A DNA stretch of 32,096 bases from Candidatus Zhuqueibacterota bacterium (GCA_029262055.1 JAJDAD010000036.1:90772-122867); one strand, 5' to 3'. Shown: positions 15,798-24,696, counted from the stretch's first letter. Notes: generated by a model from the letters alone, not told the origin. Numbers and translations: made by a program.

Positions 15798-16105
15798 CTG
15801 CGAATAGACAGCAAGTAATTGCGCGTACCAAGCGGCCCTGTCGGGTTAGACCCCGGCAGGGCTTTGTTTATTGTATTTTTTTTGTTCTTCGTACTTTTAG
15901 GGACATTTATTCATTGCCAAGCAGTGACAGAATTGTTAAATTTCTATCCCATCCCTGCCCGACTTGCATCCATGAATTGATGGTCGATTAGCAAACCGAG
16001 AACAAATATTGCCGATAGAACCACCGGGATAGCGACGGCATAGAATTGCCCACCACACGCATCCAATGGTGAGGGTAAGATCCGGTCCAAGAAGAGTGCG
16101 AAGAA
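15798..16105. other. Spacer after the methyltransferase pseudogene
   Basis: Apart from the terminator at 15835-15865, I see no gene, RNA or clear promoter in this 308-base spacer. Short open frames on either strand lack any recognisable feature. Confidence 0.5.
15835..15865 (+). terminator. Rho-independent terminator
   Basis: GCCCTG-T-CGGG (15835-15845) pairs with CCCG-G-CAGGGC (15852-15862), with a short TTAGA-type loop, followed by TTTGTTTATTG and a later run of eight T. It lies about 38 bases after the methyltransferase pseudogene and is a relic of its once functional transcript. Confidence 0.85.
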
Positions 16106-16450
16106 ATGCAAAAGAAGTATATCAGCATAACCCATACTGCGAGCGGCACGAAGCTGGCCGAGGGACCGCTTGGCTGGGGCATAACCTCTTTCGAAGGGAA
16201 CCTGTATGTGAGCCGAAAGCACTTGTTAACGGACCGGTTCAAAGTGAATTTCATTCCGGGTCTGTGTGTTTACAAGTTTCTTTACGTTTGGCTGGACCTG
16301 CTGCTTCCCGATGGAAAGAAGATCAAAAACCTCGGCTGGATGTACTGGCTGCCCAACCCGCTACTTCCCTTTATCTGGTTTCGGGTTGGCCTGCCGCGCG
16401 TTCACCCTGCATTGGAGATTGTTGAGTTCCAAAGCACAACATCTGAATAG
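16106..16450 (+). CDS. Conserved-looking small protein, unassigned
   Basis: The ATG at 16106 follows a purine-rich GAAGAGTGCGAAGAA stretch and gives a 114-residue product. It is rich in Trp, Tyr, Leu and Pro: WGITSFEGNLYVSRKHL, then VNFIPGLCVYKFLYVWLDL, GKKIKNLGWMYWLPNPLL, and PFIWFRVGLPRVHPALEIVE. There is no signal peptide. The aromatic segments are short and interrupted by charged residues, so it is more likely a compact soluble beta-rich domain than a membrane protein. I have an impression of having seen this pattern among uncharacterised bacterial proteins (possibly DUF427-annotated) but cannot assign it with confidence. The next gene is 211 bases downstream. Confidence 0.65.
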   Translation: MQKKYISITHTASGTKLAEGPLGWGITSFEGNLYVSRKHLLTDRFKVNFIPGLCVYKFLYVWLDLLLPDGKKIKNLGWMYWLPNPLLPFIWFRVGLPRVHPALEIVEFQSTTSE

Positions 16451-16661
16451 AACACCGACCGCATATTAGGCCTTGATCACTGTCCGTTAGGAAATATCAT
16501 CTAGATGAAGTAGACTAAATACAGCAGCGTTCACCAGACAGGGATGAGCCCTACGATCCTTTTTGAAGATGACAGAGGACGATTCATGAGCAGAGGAGGC
16601 TGGATAGTTCAGTGACAGAGTGGAGAGCGGCGTGTGAGGACAAAACGCAAGGAGAACGCAG

Positions 16662-17507
16662 ATGCCAACCATAAAACTCTTTCCGATGCCGTTGGCCGGC
16701 TGGCAGCCTACCCGCGACACCATTCAGCGTTATTGTCAGGTCATAGGAAAAATACGAAGCGCGTTTTCCTACCGCAGAAAACACTGGTGGCATGTTGATT
16801 TGCGTCCCGACGTGACAGGGTTGTGTACTCCACCGATCCCGGCCAAAGAAGGAGCGGACGCCTTTCTGTTCAAGATGCATCTGGATCTCATGTCACATTG
16901 CATGGTATTGACATCAAGCAAGGGACAGGAGCACAGCATCCAGCTTGGCGGCCAGTCTGTGGCTGCGTTTGCCACCGAGGTATTGGCGTCGCTCACCGGA
17001 ATGGGTCTGGAGCCGAAAGTAGACTTGGAGATGTTCGACGACCAGTCTACGGGTGAGTACGATGCCGGCGCCGTCGAAAGATACTGGCAGAACCTGGGTC
17101 AGATTGCGACCGTCTTTGATGAATTCCGGTCCGGGCTCCGACAGGAAACCAGTCCCATCAGTTTTTGGCCCCATCATTTTGACATGACGTTTATCTGGTT
17201 CTCCGGCCGGTTGGTCCCGAATTTTAACCCGGCTGATGAGGAAGGGGCAGACGAGCAAATGAGCTTCGGTTTTTCAACGGGTGATGAAGGGCTTCGGGAC
17301 CCGTACTTTTACATTTCGGCCTACCCTATGCCAGAGGCGCTCCCGAGAGCTGTTTTACCGGATGGCGTTACCTGGTACGAGGAGAGTTGGCAGGGGGCAT
17401 TGCTCCAATTCGGAGATTTGTTGACATCGGACAATCCCAGAGGTCAATTGCTGCAGTACCTCGGGACGATGTTCAGGGCTGGAGAAAAACTCATGGCTGC
17501 TAACTAG
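16662..17507 (+). CDS. DUF5996 family protein
   Basis: The ATG at 16662 has AAGGAG seven bases upstream. The 281-residue product begins LPLAGWQPTRDTIQ-like (here MPLAGWQPTRDTIQRYCQVI) and has KHWWHVDLRP, a beta-strand pair with the HSIQLGG motif, and FWPHHFDMTFIWFSGR. It then has DEQMSFGFSTGDEGLRDPYF and a C-terminal helix after WQGALLQFGDLL. This order matches DUF5996, a family of unknown biochemical function found in many environmental bacteria. The conserved His pair in WPHHFD and the acidic GDEG could form a metal site; this is inference. The GNAT gene starts seven bases after its stop and is probably co-translated. Confidence 0.8.
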   Translation: MPTIKLFPMPLAGWQPTRDTIQRYCQVIGKIRSAFSYRRKHWWHVDLRPDVTGLCTPPIPAKEGADAFLFKMHLDLMSHCMVLTSSKGQEHSIQLGGQSVAAFATEVLASLTGMGLEPKVDLEMFDDQSTGEYDAGAVERYWQNLGQIATVFDEFRSGLRQETSPISFWPHHFDMTFIWFSGRLVPNFNPADEEGADEQMSFGFSTGDEGLRDPYFYISAYPMPEALPRAVLPDGVTWYEESWQGALLQFGDLLTSDNPRGQLLQYLGTMFRAGEKLMAAN

Positions 17508-17514
17508 GGCTGTT

Positions 17515-18036
17515 TTGCGTGCCCGGGATTACACGATTCGGCCGGCCAGGCCTGAGGAGCTTCCCACCCTAATTGACATTGAAACCGAGTCAGATGAAGG
17601 CTTCCGGGAAGTTGGGTTCGGTTTTGTGACAGAGTTTGAGCCAATTTCGGTACTGGTTTTGGAATCCCAGCACTCACAGCACTTGGTCTGGGTCGTGGTT
17701 GACTCTCGCGACTTACCCGTCGGCTTTGCCCTGGTCAAAATTGTGGATGACGGGTTTCACCTGCTGCAGATGGCCGTGGTCCCTGCCCATGGCAGGCGTG
17801 GCCTCGGGAAACGTCTGGCTCAGGCGGTTATCGCCGCGGCCGGAGAGCGCGGCTACCACAAAGTAACGCTCACGACTTTTGAAAACATCCCCTGGAATGA
17901 GCCGTTCTATGCAAAGCTCGGGTTTCGGCGCATGCAGGCAAATGAGCTTGGTGTGGAACTGACAGCCATAGTGGCGGGTGAACGTTCGATGGGGGTTGCC
18001 GCGCGTCCGCGCGTATCGATGCAACTGGATTTGTGA
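17515..18036 (+). CDS. GNAT family N-acetyltransferase
   Basis: The frame has no nearby ATG; I use the TTG at 17515, seven bases after the DUF5996 stop, with no clear ribosome binding site, implying translational coupling. The 173-residue product has the GNAT fold: YTIRPARPEELPTLI (beta1-alpha1), PVGFALV (beta2-3) and FHLLQMAVVPAHGRRGLGKRL, where RRGLGKR (94-100) binds the acetyl-CoA pyrophosphate. VTLTTF follows, then WNEPFYAKLGFRRM (127-140), the usual C-terminal tyrosine motif. The acetyl acceptor is unknown. Its stop is 15 bases from the convergent amidase gene. Confidence 0.85.
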   Translation: MRARDYTIRPARPEELPTLIDIETESDEGFREVGFGFVTEFEPISVLVLESQHSQHLVWVVVDSRDLPVGFALVKIVDDGFHLLQMAVVPAHGRRGLGKRLAQAVIAAAGERGYHKVTLTTFENIPWNEPFYAKLGFRRMQANELGVELTAIVAGERSMGVAARPRVSMQLDL

Positions 18037-18051
18037 AGTGCGGAGTCGGAA

Positions 18052-20214
18052 CTACCTCCCCGGCATGCTCCCGTCACCTTCAGCTTCTTCTCTCAATATT
18101 TGCCTCTTGTAGTTTACCACGCCTTGAAATAGTCTGGCAACGTCTCTCCTAAAATCACCTGGTCTATTGTAATGCAGGAGTACCTGGATCGCCGTTTTGT
18201 TCGTAAGCGTTACTTCGGGCACACTGGTGTCCTGATGCAGCTGCGTTTGAGTGCCGGGCTGTTTGGCGAATTCGGCAAGGATGGCAGTCGCGATTTGTTC
18301 ACCGACCTTGTTTGCCGGGTAGATGGTTGCCCGCACCAACGCCAAGTCAGAGTTGTGTTTCTGATAGCCTACCTGCAGGTACCAGCCATCTTGAATCGCA
18401 TTTACTTTCCGGATTCGCTCTTTTGAAGCTAGAGTGCTGTCCTGTTCTCGTACCAGAATTCCGGTGGCGCCGGCCCAGCGCAGGGTTTTTGTCAGGGCCT
18501 GGGAAAACTTCAAGTTCAACTGCGCCGCATTTGTTTGACCGTCAAAAAGATCGCCGTTGTCATCCCCGCCGCGGGCCGCATCGACAATCACGACTTCACC
18601 ATAAAGAAGGCCGCCCAAAATCGCACGCATTTCGATATCGACAAGCTGGCTGTTTGTGGAATCAATATGCACCGTTCGCCTCTGGCCGGCATAACCATCT
18701 TTACTGACGAGAAGCTGCTTGCTTCCGACCGGCGGGTTCCTGAAAAAATAGAAACCGTTTTCATCTGTTCGTGTTGCGGTTGCATCGCCCATCGCGACCT
18801 CCGCGTTGACTATTGGTGTCCCGGTAGAGTCGTCCATTACGGCTCCACTTATTACCCACGTATGTCCGGGAGGTGCCAGGGATAGAAGGAGTGTGTCTGT
18901 ATAGGATCCTGCTGTTGCAATCAGATAGACCAGGCCCATGTCCTGTTCTGCCTGGTAGTATGCGCTCGTCATGCCGTTGCTGAGCTGGGGAGCTGCAGGC
19001 GTAACTTTGCCGCGGCTGGCCTCAAGCTTGATCGGCGTTCCATCCCATACCGTTTCAGAGTCGTTGTCGAATACAGTCAGCCGGATTGGGACCCGGGCAT
19101 TCTCGTCAGCCGGCACATATTGCGATACGACTTCGAACCGGATCGAATCCGCAGGCGCCGCTACGATGAGTGTGTCCACGCGCGGGAGGCTGTGGTTCTT
19201 AAACATGTTTTCCAGATCTACTTGCACGAGATGTTGACCGTTGCTCAAGACCGAGTCGGGACTGAAAGTGACGGAGCGTTTGTCGTCCGCGACCTGGACC
19301 GGCACGCCTCTGCCATCTATTTGGGCGGTGACGGAGTTGCCAAACACCCTCTCCCCGGCCAATCCGCGATCGACCAGCGCTGTCAAGCCGTCAAAAAGGG
19401 CATATTCTATGGTTGGGGCCTTAGTCGTGGAGATGCCCGCAGGCGTTCGTTTCTCAGTTCTGGGCACGCCGCCCGCCGCCCAGCGTGCCAATCCCAGGAA
19501 GATCCCGTATGCCTCACGCCGGTTGTACCTGAGATTTGTCAGCCGTTTCTCCTCAGCCGGATAGGAGTAAAAGGAAGACTCTAGGAGAATAGCCGGAATC
19601 AGGGACTGCCGCAGCAGGCCAAATCCAGCAGGATAGATCAAGGTGTCGGTCAGCAGGCCATCGTCCAGCACCTGCGGCAGGCGCAACGCTTCGACCAGGC
19701 CAAAATAGATGTTGCGCGCCAGGTCCATGCAGACTGGAGAGTAGTCAGGCGTCAAGTGGTAAAAGACCGACGAGTAGTTGGTAGCCGGATTGTCGCCGGC
19801 ATTGTGGTGCAGGGAGACCATGAAATCGCACCCGGCTCCTGCTGCCATTTCGGCCCGGTCCTTGAGCGAAACAAAGCTGTCATCGGTGCGCGTCATGAAC
19901 ACCGTGGCGCCGGCTCTTTCAAGAAATTCTTTCAGAAAAAATGCGACTTTGAGATTCACCACGGCTTCACGTTTACCGGTTGGTCCACGTTTGTAACCTG
20001 GTATATGCGCATTGCCGCCGTGACCGGGATCCAGCGCAATTTTGAAGTTACTGAGATTGTACGAATACGGCGGGATTACGTAATTCTCTTTGGGTAACTC
20101 GACCCAATCCTTCCAGGTCAGGCTGCCGGATGAACAGCCCATGGTCAGGAATGTTGTGATCACGGCAGCACGAAAAATGGCATTCATTCCGTTGCGCTTT
20201 ATTTGGTTTTTCAT
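18052..20214 (-). CDS. Lipoprotein N-acetylmuramoyl-L-alanine amidase with dead second amidase domain
   Basis: The 720-residue product has a lipoprotein signal ending LTMGC (Cys27). Residues 57-245 are an Amidase_3 domain with all zinc and catalytic residues: His65 (DPGHGG), Glu83 (KREAVVN), His136 or His137 (SLHHN), and Glu212 (AILLESSF). It should cleave the amide between MurNAc and the peptide stem in the periplasm or at the outer membrane. A beta-rich middle (about 265-445) and a carboxypeptidase-type regulatory domain (452-530, ISGAVMDDSTGTPIVNAEV...TDENGFYFF) follow. Residues 537-715 again look like Amidase_3 but lack the zinc ligands. The start has little ribosome binding signal; a second Met at residue 10 is possible. 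Confidence 0.9.
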   Translation of the reverse strand: MKNQIKRNGMNAIFRAAVITTFLTMGCSSGSLTWKDWVELPKENYVIPPYSYNLSNFKIALDPGHGGNAHIPGYKRGPTGKREAVVNLKVAFFLKEFLERAGATVFMTRTDDSFVSLKDRAEMAAGAGCDFMVSLHHNAGDNPATNYSSVFYHLTPDYSPVCMDLARNIYFGLVEALRLPQVLDDGLLTDTLIYPAGFGLLRQSLIPAILLESSFYSYPAEEKRLTNLRYNRREAYGIFLGLARWAAGGVPRTEKRTPAGISTTKAPTIEYALFDGLTALVDRGLAGERVFGNSVTAQIDGRGVPVQVADDKRSVTFSPDSVLSNGQHLVQVDLENMFKNHSLPRVDTLIVAAPADSIRFEVVSQYVPADENARVPIRLTVFDNDSETVWDGTPIKLEASRGKVTPAAPQLSNGMTSAYYQAEQDMGLVYLIATAGSYTDTLLLSLAPPGHTWVISGAVMDDSTGTPIVNAEVAMGDATATRTDENGFYFFRNPPVGSKQLLVSKDGYAGQRRTVHIDSTNSQLVDIEMRAILGGLLYGEVVIVDAARGGDDNGDLFDGQTNAAQLNLKFSQALTKTLRWAGATGILVREQDSTLASKERIRKVNAIQDGWYLQVGYQKHNSDLALVRATIYPANKVGEQIATAILAEFAKQPGTQTQLHQDTSVPEVTLTNKTAIQVLLHYNRPGDFRRDVARLFQGVVNYKRQILREEAEGDGSMPGR

Positions 20215-20353
20215 TTTAGTTTTAGCATTTGACGACTTGCAATTTTAGGCAATATTTCTAACTTATACAAGTTTTTGCAACCCCTTTTGACCACCTAAAA
20301 GTCTAAATACTCGTGTCTGCCCAACAACGACGCCGAATCTCAAGAGGACTTGT
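20215..20353. promoter_or_regulatory. Divergent promoter region, amidase / phytase-nuclease genes
   Basis: This 139-base AT-rich spacer lies between two divergent genes for exported proteins and must hold both promoters. A near-palindrome ACTTATACAAGT sits near 20261. The plus-strand gene has GAGG six bases before its ATG. I cannot assign -35/-10 boxes with confidence. Confidence 0.45.
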
Positions 20354-23245
20354 ATGCTAAGAGCGACAACGACTTTTCTAATACTGGCGCTTCTGTGCTT
20401 TGCAGTTTCACCCTCAGTGGCACAGGAGTATTCTTTCGATTTTCTGGGAATGGCTTCGTTTCAGACGGGGCATATGTACAAAGATGTCGAACTGGGCGGT
20501 CTCTCCGGGATTTCGTACGACCCGGCCCGCAATCTGTATCTGGTTATCAGCGATGATCGCAGCAATCTTGCCCCGGCCAGGTTTTATACCCTGCAAATCG
20601 ACCTTGCCGACGGCAAGCTCCGGGAGGGGGATGTGCAATTCCTGACTGCTAATACTCTGATGGCTCGGGATGGTAAGTCATTTGCCAGAGGCAGTATTGA
20701 TCCGGAGGGGATTGTCTGGCTCGACCGGCAGACAATCCTCGTCTCTTCAGAAGGCAGTTCGGACACGGTCCACCCTCCGTTTATCCGCAAGTTTTCTCTG
20801 GAGGGCGGTTACCTTGGTCCTCTGGAGTTGCCGCAGAAATTCATTCCTAGTCCTGAGCGCGATCATGGCATACGGAGAAACAAAGGTTTCGAAGCCCTCA
20901 GTGTCACTGCTGATAGCCGGTACCTGTATGCCGCCAATGAAGAAGCTCTTATCCAGGATGGCCCCGAGGCCGGACTGGGAGTGTCTTCGCCGGTGCGTAT
21001 TCTCAAATATGACATTGCCGGCGAACGCCTGCTTTCAGAATATCTTTATGAGGTCGAGGCCGTCGATGTGGCTCCGAGCCCTAGCGGTGGTTTTCATGGC
21101 AACGGGCTGGTCGAGCTTATTGCGCTCAACGAGAATTCCCTGATCGCCATGGAGCGGCGGTACTCCCAGGGTGTCGGTACCGGCATCAAGCTTTTTCAGG
21201 TTTCTTTAGCCGATGCCGACGACATCTCGATGCATGATGGCCTGAAGGGCCTGGATCTTGACAATGTAAAAAAGGCTGAGAAGAGCTTTTTGTTCGATGT
21301 TTCTGATACCGGCGTTGCACCAGACAATGTCGAGGGCATGACTCTGGGCGCCCGCTTGCCCGACGGACGGACAAGTCTGATTCTGGTGAGCGACAACAAT
21401 TTCAACAAAGAGCAAATGACACAATTTATAGCACTGGCCCTGCCGCAGCAGGAGGTGAAAGTTGCGGAGCCGACAATCTCGGAGATTCAGGGTGCGGGCC
21501 ATCGCTCTCCGCTTCTGCACCAACCCGTGCAAGCGGTCCGGGGAGTCGTCACCGGCAAGAAGACCCTGCGCAATCGACACGGCTATTGGATTCAAGATTC
21601 TGACGGCGACAGGGATGACGCCATATCGAATGGCATTTTTGTCAGTACCGACCGGCAGCCGGTCGGCGTTGAAGTCGGTAATCTGGTCCAGGTGTCGGGC
21701 ACGGTTGCTGAGGTCGGCAGGCGAGCGGAATTGACTATCACCCAAATCATCCAGTCCAGGGTCGAGGTTTTGTCCGCACAAAACGAGTTGCCGCGTCCGG
21801 CTACCTTTGGTAAAGACAGATATAAACTCCCCGACAGCAATATAGATGACGACAAGATGACCAGCTATGATCCCGCGACTGACGCCATCGATCTGTTTGA
21901 GAGTCTGGAAGGCATGCTGGTGCAGGTAGAAAAGGCTGTTGTAGTTGGACCGACAAGTCGTTTTTCTGAATGCGTCGTGTTGGCCAATGAAGGCAAAAAA
22001 GCCGGCCAACGCAGCAAGCGCGGTGGCATCGTTGTGCAACAGGACGATTTCAACCCGGAACGTATCCTGGTCAACTTTTCGCAGGAGCCGGAAGTCCCTG
22101 CTTTGACTGTCGGTGACAGATTCAAGGAAAGTGTTGTCGGCGTGCTCGACTACAGCTTTGGCAATTACAAACTGATGTGCAGCAGTCCTCTTCCCGAGCG
22201 TAAAGAGAAAGGTCTGCGCAAAGAAGTTGCGGAGTTGAAAGCCGGTGGCGAGCAAGTTACCATCGTCACTTACAACGTGGAGAACCTGGATGCTGAGGAC
22301 ACTGCTGAAAAATTTTCTACAATCGCGGAAAATATCGTCAAGGGCCTGCTTAGCCCGGACATCCTGGCTTTGCAGGAGGTGCAGGATGACAACGGCGCGG
22401 CCGATAACGGCGTAAGTTCGGCCACGAAAACGTTTGGGCGCCTGATAAGCGCGATTCAGGAAGCGGGCGGGCCTGAGTATGATTTTTGCCAGATCGACCC
22501 GGTTCACAATCAGGAAGGTGGGCAACCTGTCGGCAACATCCGGGTCGGTTACTTGTTCAACCCCGGGCGTATACACTTTGACAGGCGTGGTAGCGCCGGG
22601 TCCCTGGACGCGGTTGGCGTCCGTGCATCCGGAGATAGGGCACACCTTAGCCTTAACCCCGGGCGGGTTGCGCCGACAGCACGAGCATTCGCCAGGGACC
22701 AGGGCCGGAGCTATAGCAGTAGTCGCCCACCTCTCGCCGCAGAGTTCGGGTTCAACGGCCATCGGCTTTTCTTGATCAACAATCACTTCCGGTCCAAAGG
22801 TGGAGATGAGAGACTGTTTGGGGCACGACAACCTCCCCGCTTTAGAAGCGAAATCCAGAGAAATGAACAAGCGGAGGTAGTGCGGGCGTTTGTTGATTCC
22901 CTGCTGTCCCGGAACAGCGACGCCAATGTAATTGTGCTCGGTGATTTGAACGAACACGAATTCAGGGCGCCCCTGCAAACCCTTGTGCATGACGATGTAC
23001 TCACCAACCTGGTGGAGCGCGTTTCCCTCAACCGGCGTTACACGTATGTTTTTAACGGGAATTCTCAAGTGCTGGACCATGTTCTGGTGAGTAAGAATTT
23101 GCTGGACACTGCCGAGCCGGCCATCGAGATCGTACACATCAATGCCGAATACGCCCACAGTGAGCGGGCGAGCGACCACGATCCGGTTCTTGCCCGGTTT
23201 AAGTTGCCGGCAAACCCTGCCAAGTCAACTCGTTCTGAGAAATAA
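20354..23245 (+). CDS. Secreted phytase-like / endonuclease-exonuclease-phosphatase fusion
   Basis: The 963-residue product has a signal peptide (cleavage near SVAQE, residue 24) and three regions. Residues 28-362 match the 'esterase-like activity of phytase' propeller family (GGLSGISYDPARN, VISDDRS, DPEGIVW, NKGFEALS, DNVEGM). Residues 373-620 resemble the OB-like region found before secreted nucleases (VRGVVTGKKTLRNRHGYWIQ). Residues 634-950 are an endonuclease/exonuclease/phosphatase domain with Asn641 (TYNVENL), Glu675 (LALQEV), His811 (NNHFRS), Asp864/Asn866 (LGDLNEHE), Asp908-His909 and Asp941-His942 (SDHDP). A secreted phosphodiesterase or nuclease that helps gather phosphate is a reasonable inference. 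The catalytic residues appear complete. GAGG precedes the ATG by six bases. Confidence 0.9.
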   Translation: MLRATTTFLILALLCFAVSPSVAQEYSFDFLGMASFQTGHMYKDVELGGLSGISYDPARNLYLVISDDRSNLAPARFYTLQIDLADGKLREGDVQFLTANTLMARDGKSFARGSIDPEGIVWLDRQTILVSSEGSSDTVHPPFIRKFSLEGGYLGPLELPQKFIPSPERDHGIRRNKGFEALSVTADSRYLYAANEEALIQDGPEAGLGVSSPVRILKYDIAGERLLSEYLYEVEAVDVAPSPSGGFHGNGLVELIALNENSLIAMERRYSQGVGTGIKLFQVSLADADDISMHDGLKGLDLDNVKKAEKSFLFDVSDTGVAPDNVEGMTLGARLPDGRTSLILVSDNNFNKEQMTQFIALALPQQEVKVAEPTISEIQGAGHRSPLLHQPVQAVRGVVTGKKTLRNRHGYWIQDSDGDRDDAISNGIFVSTDRQPVGVEVGNLVQVSGTVAEVGRRAELTITQIIQSRVEVLSAQNELPRPATFGKDRYKLPDSNIDDDKMTSYDPATDAIDLFESLEGMLVQVEKAVVVGPTSRFSECVVLANEGKKAGQRSKRGGIVVQQDDFNPERILVNFSQEPEVPALTVGDRFKESVVGVLDYSFGNYKLMCSSPLPERKEKGLRKEVAELKAGGEQVTIVTYNVENLDAEDTAEKFSTIAENIVKGLLSPDILALQEVQDDNGAADNGVSSATKTFGRLISAIQEAGGPEYDFCQIDPVHNQEGGQPVGNIRVGYLFNPGRIHFDRRGSAGSLDAVGVRASGDRAHLSLNPGRVAPTARAFARDQGRSYSSSRPPLAAEFGFNGHRLFLINNHFRSKGGDERLFGARQPPRFRSEIQRNEQAEVVRAFVDSLLSRNSDANVIVLGDLNEHEFRAPLQTLVHDDVLTNLVERVSLNRRYTYVFNGNSQVLDHVLVSKNLLDTAEPAIEIVHINAEYAHSERASDHDPVLARFKLPANPAKSTRSEK

Positions 23246-23254
23246 AGGAGAACA

Positions 23255-23617
23255 ATGCCGACTTTTATACCAGGGCCGACACAGATAGAGGCCGCAGGCA
23301 GCCCACCTAAAAGAATCGAAGAGTACATAGGAAGAATCAACTCCGGCAGTGAAGGGGTGAGCGTTGCTCGCATGCAAAGTCCTGAAGGATGGAGCGAGCC
23401 GGGCCAGAAGCCCGAGTTTGACGAATACACGATTGTCCTGAAGGGGCTGCTGCGCGTGGAGACCGACTCCGAAACCATCGACGTCCCGGCCGGCAGTGCG
23501 ATTATCGCTCATGGCGGTGAGTGGGTACGATACAGCTCGCCCAAACCCGGCGGCGCCGAATACATCGCCGTATGTTTGCCCGCCTTTTCCCTTGAAACCG
23601 TGCATAGAGAGGAATAA
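23255..23617 (+). CDS. Cupin domain protein
   Basis: The 120-residue protein starts nine bases after the phosphatase fusion, with AAGGAG four bases upstream. It is a single small cupin: EFDEYTIVLKGLLRVETD (first motif, with Asp/Glu in place of the usual His pair), then IDVPAGSAIIAHGGEWVRY (second motif). The typical metal-binding histidines are incomplete, so it may bind a ligand rather than catalyse. Its substrate is unknown. It is followed by msrA after five bases, so cupin, msrA and the FmdB gene look like one transcript. Confidence 0.8.
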   Translation: MPTFIPGPTQIEAAGSPPKRIEEYIGRINSGSEGVSVARMQSPEGWSEPGQKPEFDEYTIVLKGLLRVETDSETIDVPAGSAIIAHGGEWVRYSSPKPGGAEYIAVCLPAFSLETVHREE

Positions 23618-23621
23618 TACT

Positions 23622-24161
23622 GTGACTGAAAAACTGGAAACTGCGACGGTAGCAGGAGGCTGCTTCTGGTGCATCGAAGCAGTGTTTCAGCAACTCAAGG
23701 GCGTGCACAGCGCTACCTCCGGTTACGCAGGCGGGCAGTCGGAGAATCCAACCTACCGGCAGGTCTGCTCAGGTACGACCGGACACGCGGAGGTTGTGCA
23801 AATCAAGTTCGATCCCGATGTCATATCGTTCGGGGATCTGCTCTATGTGTTCTGGCGGGTGCACGATCCGACAACGCTAAACCGGCAGGGCGCCGATGTT
23901 GGCACGCAATATCGTTCGGCGATCTTTTTTCATAATGAGGGGCAAAAGGCCACTGCTGAAAAATCACTGCAGAAGACAGATGCATCCGATCTCTGGCCGG
24001 ACGCCATCGTTACCGAGATTGCGCCATTAGTCAATTATCATCCGGCTGAAGACTACCACAACGATTATTTTCAGCTTAATCCGAATCAGCCGTACTGCCG
24101 GGCTGTCATCGACCCCAAAGTCACAAAATTCAGAAAGGAATTTTCTGACAAAATAGGGTAG
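23622..24161 (+). CDS. msrA: Peptide methionine (S)-S-oxide reductase MsrA
   Basis: MsrA repairs methionine-S-sulfoxide in proteins using thioredoxin-type reductants. The GTG at 23622 gives 179 residues with the start just ahead of the motif and GAGGAA upstream; a longer frame from 23496 lies inside the cupin gene. The catalytic motif is GGCFWC (12-17, nucleophile Cys14), followed by YAGG and TGHAEVVQIKFDP. GTQYRSAIFFHNEGQ, AEDYHNDYF and PYCRAVIDPK follow. The protein has the usual family length. A lipobox or signal is absent, so it is cytosolic. Confidence 0.96.
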   Translation: MTEKLETATVAGGCFWCIEAVFQQLKGVHSATSGYAGGQSENPTYRQVCSGTTGHAEVVQIKFDPDVISFGDLLYVFWRVHDPTTLNRQGADVGTQYRSAIFFHNEGQKATAEKSLQKTDASDLWPDAIVTEIAPLVNYHPAEDYHNDYFQLNPNQPYCRAVIDPKVTKFRKEFSDKIG

Positions 24162-24177
24162 GATGAAAGGAGCTGTC

Positions 24178-24675
24178 ATGCCTGTTTATGAATTCTATTG
24201 CAAGGACTGCAACACGGTGTTCAAATTCTTTTCGCGTACGATCAACACCGAGAAGATCCCGGCCTGCCCGAAATGTCCCAATTTACAATTGAGCCGAAAA
24301 GTGTCGAGCTTCGCGACCATCAGCAGCGCATGTGCGTCTGAGACCGATGGACCGGGCATGCCGCCGATGGACGAAAGCAAGATGGAAAAAGCTATGGAAA
24401 TGCTTGCTCGTGAAGCCGGCAGCATGAATGAGGATGATCCACGCCAGGCCGCCGCCCTGATGCGCAAGCTCTCGGATGCCACCGGGATGACGATGGGCGC
24501 CGGCATGGAAGAAGCCCTGAGCCGCATGGAAAAAGGCGAAGATCCGGATAAAATCGAAGAAGAAATGGGAGACCTGCTGGGGGGGGAAGAACCTTTCGGT
24601 TTCGAGGAACAAAGCAAAGGCGGTAGCCCACGAAAGTCCAGCCCGGACATTGACGACACCATTTATGATCTGTAG
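24178..24675 (+). CDS. FmdB-family zinc-ribbon protein
   Basis: I start at the ATG at 24178, which has AAAGGAG six bases upstream and gives the family's standard opening MPVYEFYC; the frame is also open from an ATG at 24163. The 165-residue protein has the FmdB/CxxC zinc ribbon Cys8, Cys11, Cys30, Cys33. An Asp/Glu/Met-rich helical tail follows (MEKAMEMLAREAGSMN, MEEALSRMEKGEDPDKIEEE), ending in DIDDTIYDL. FmdB-type proteins are small putative regulators or metal-handling proteins; the role here is unknown. It lies 16 bases after msrA and ends 21 bases from the convergent giant gene. Confidence 0.85.
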   Translation: MPVYEFYCKDCNTVFKFFSRTINTEKIPACPKCPNLQLSRKVSSFATISSACASETDGPGMPPMDESKMEKAMEMLAREAGSMNEDDPRQAAALMRKLSDATGMTMGAGMEEALSRMEKGEDPDKIEEEMGDLLGGEEPFGFEEQSKGGSPRKSSPDIDDTIYDL

Positions 24676-24696
24676 TGTGCCGAGTCGCTTCTCCTT

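Noticed and set aside
21206-23179. A 657-codon open frame on the minus strand, antisense to the phytase/nuclease fusion
   Set aside because: The plus-strand frame has a signal peptide and three recognisable domains with catalytic residues. The minus-strand translation has no recognisable motif, and its openness follows from codon bias of the real gene.
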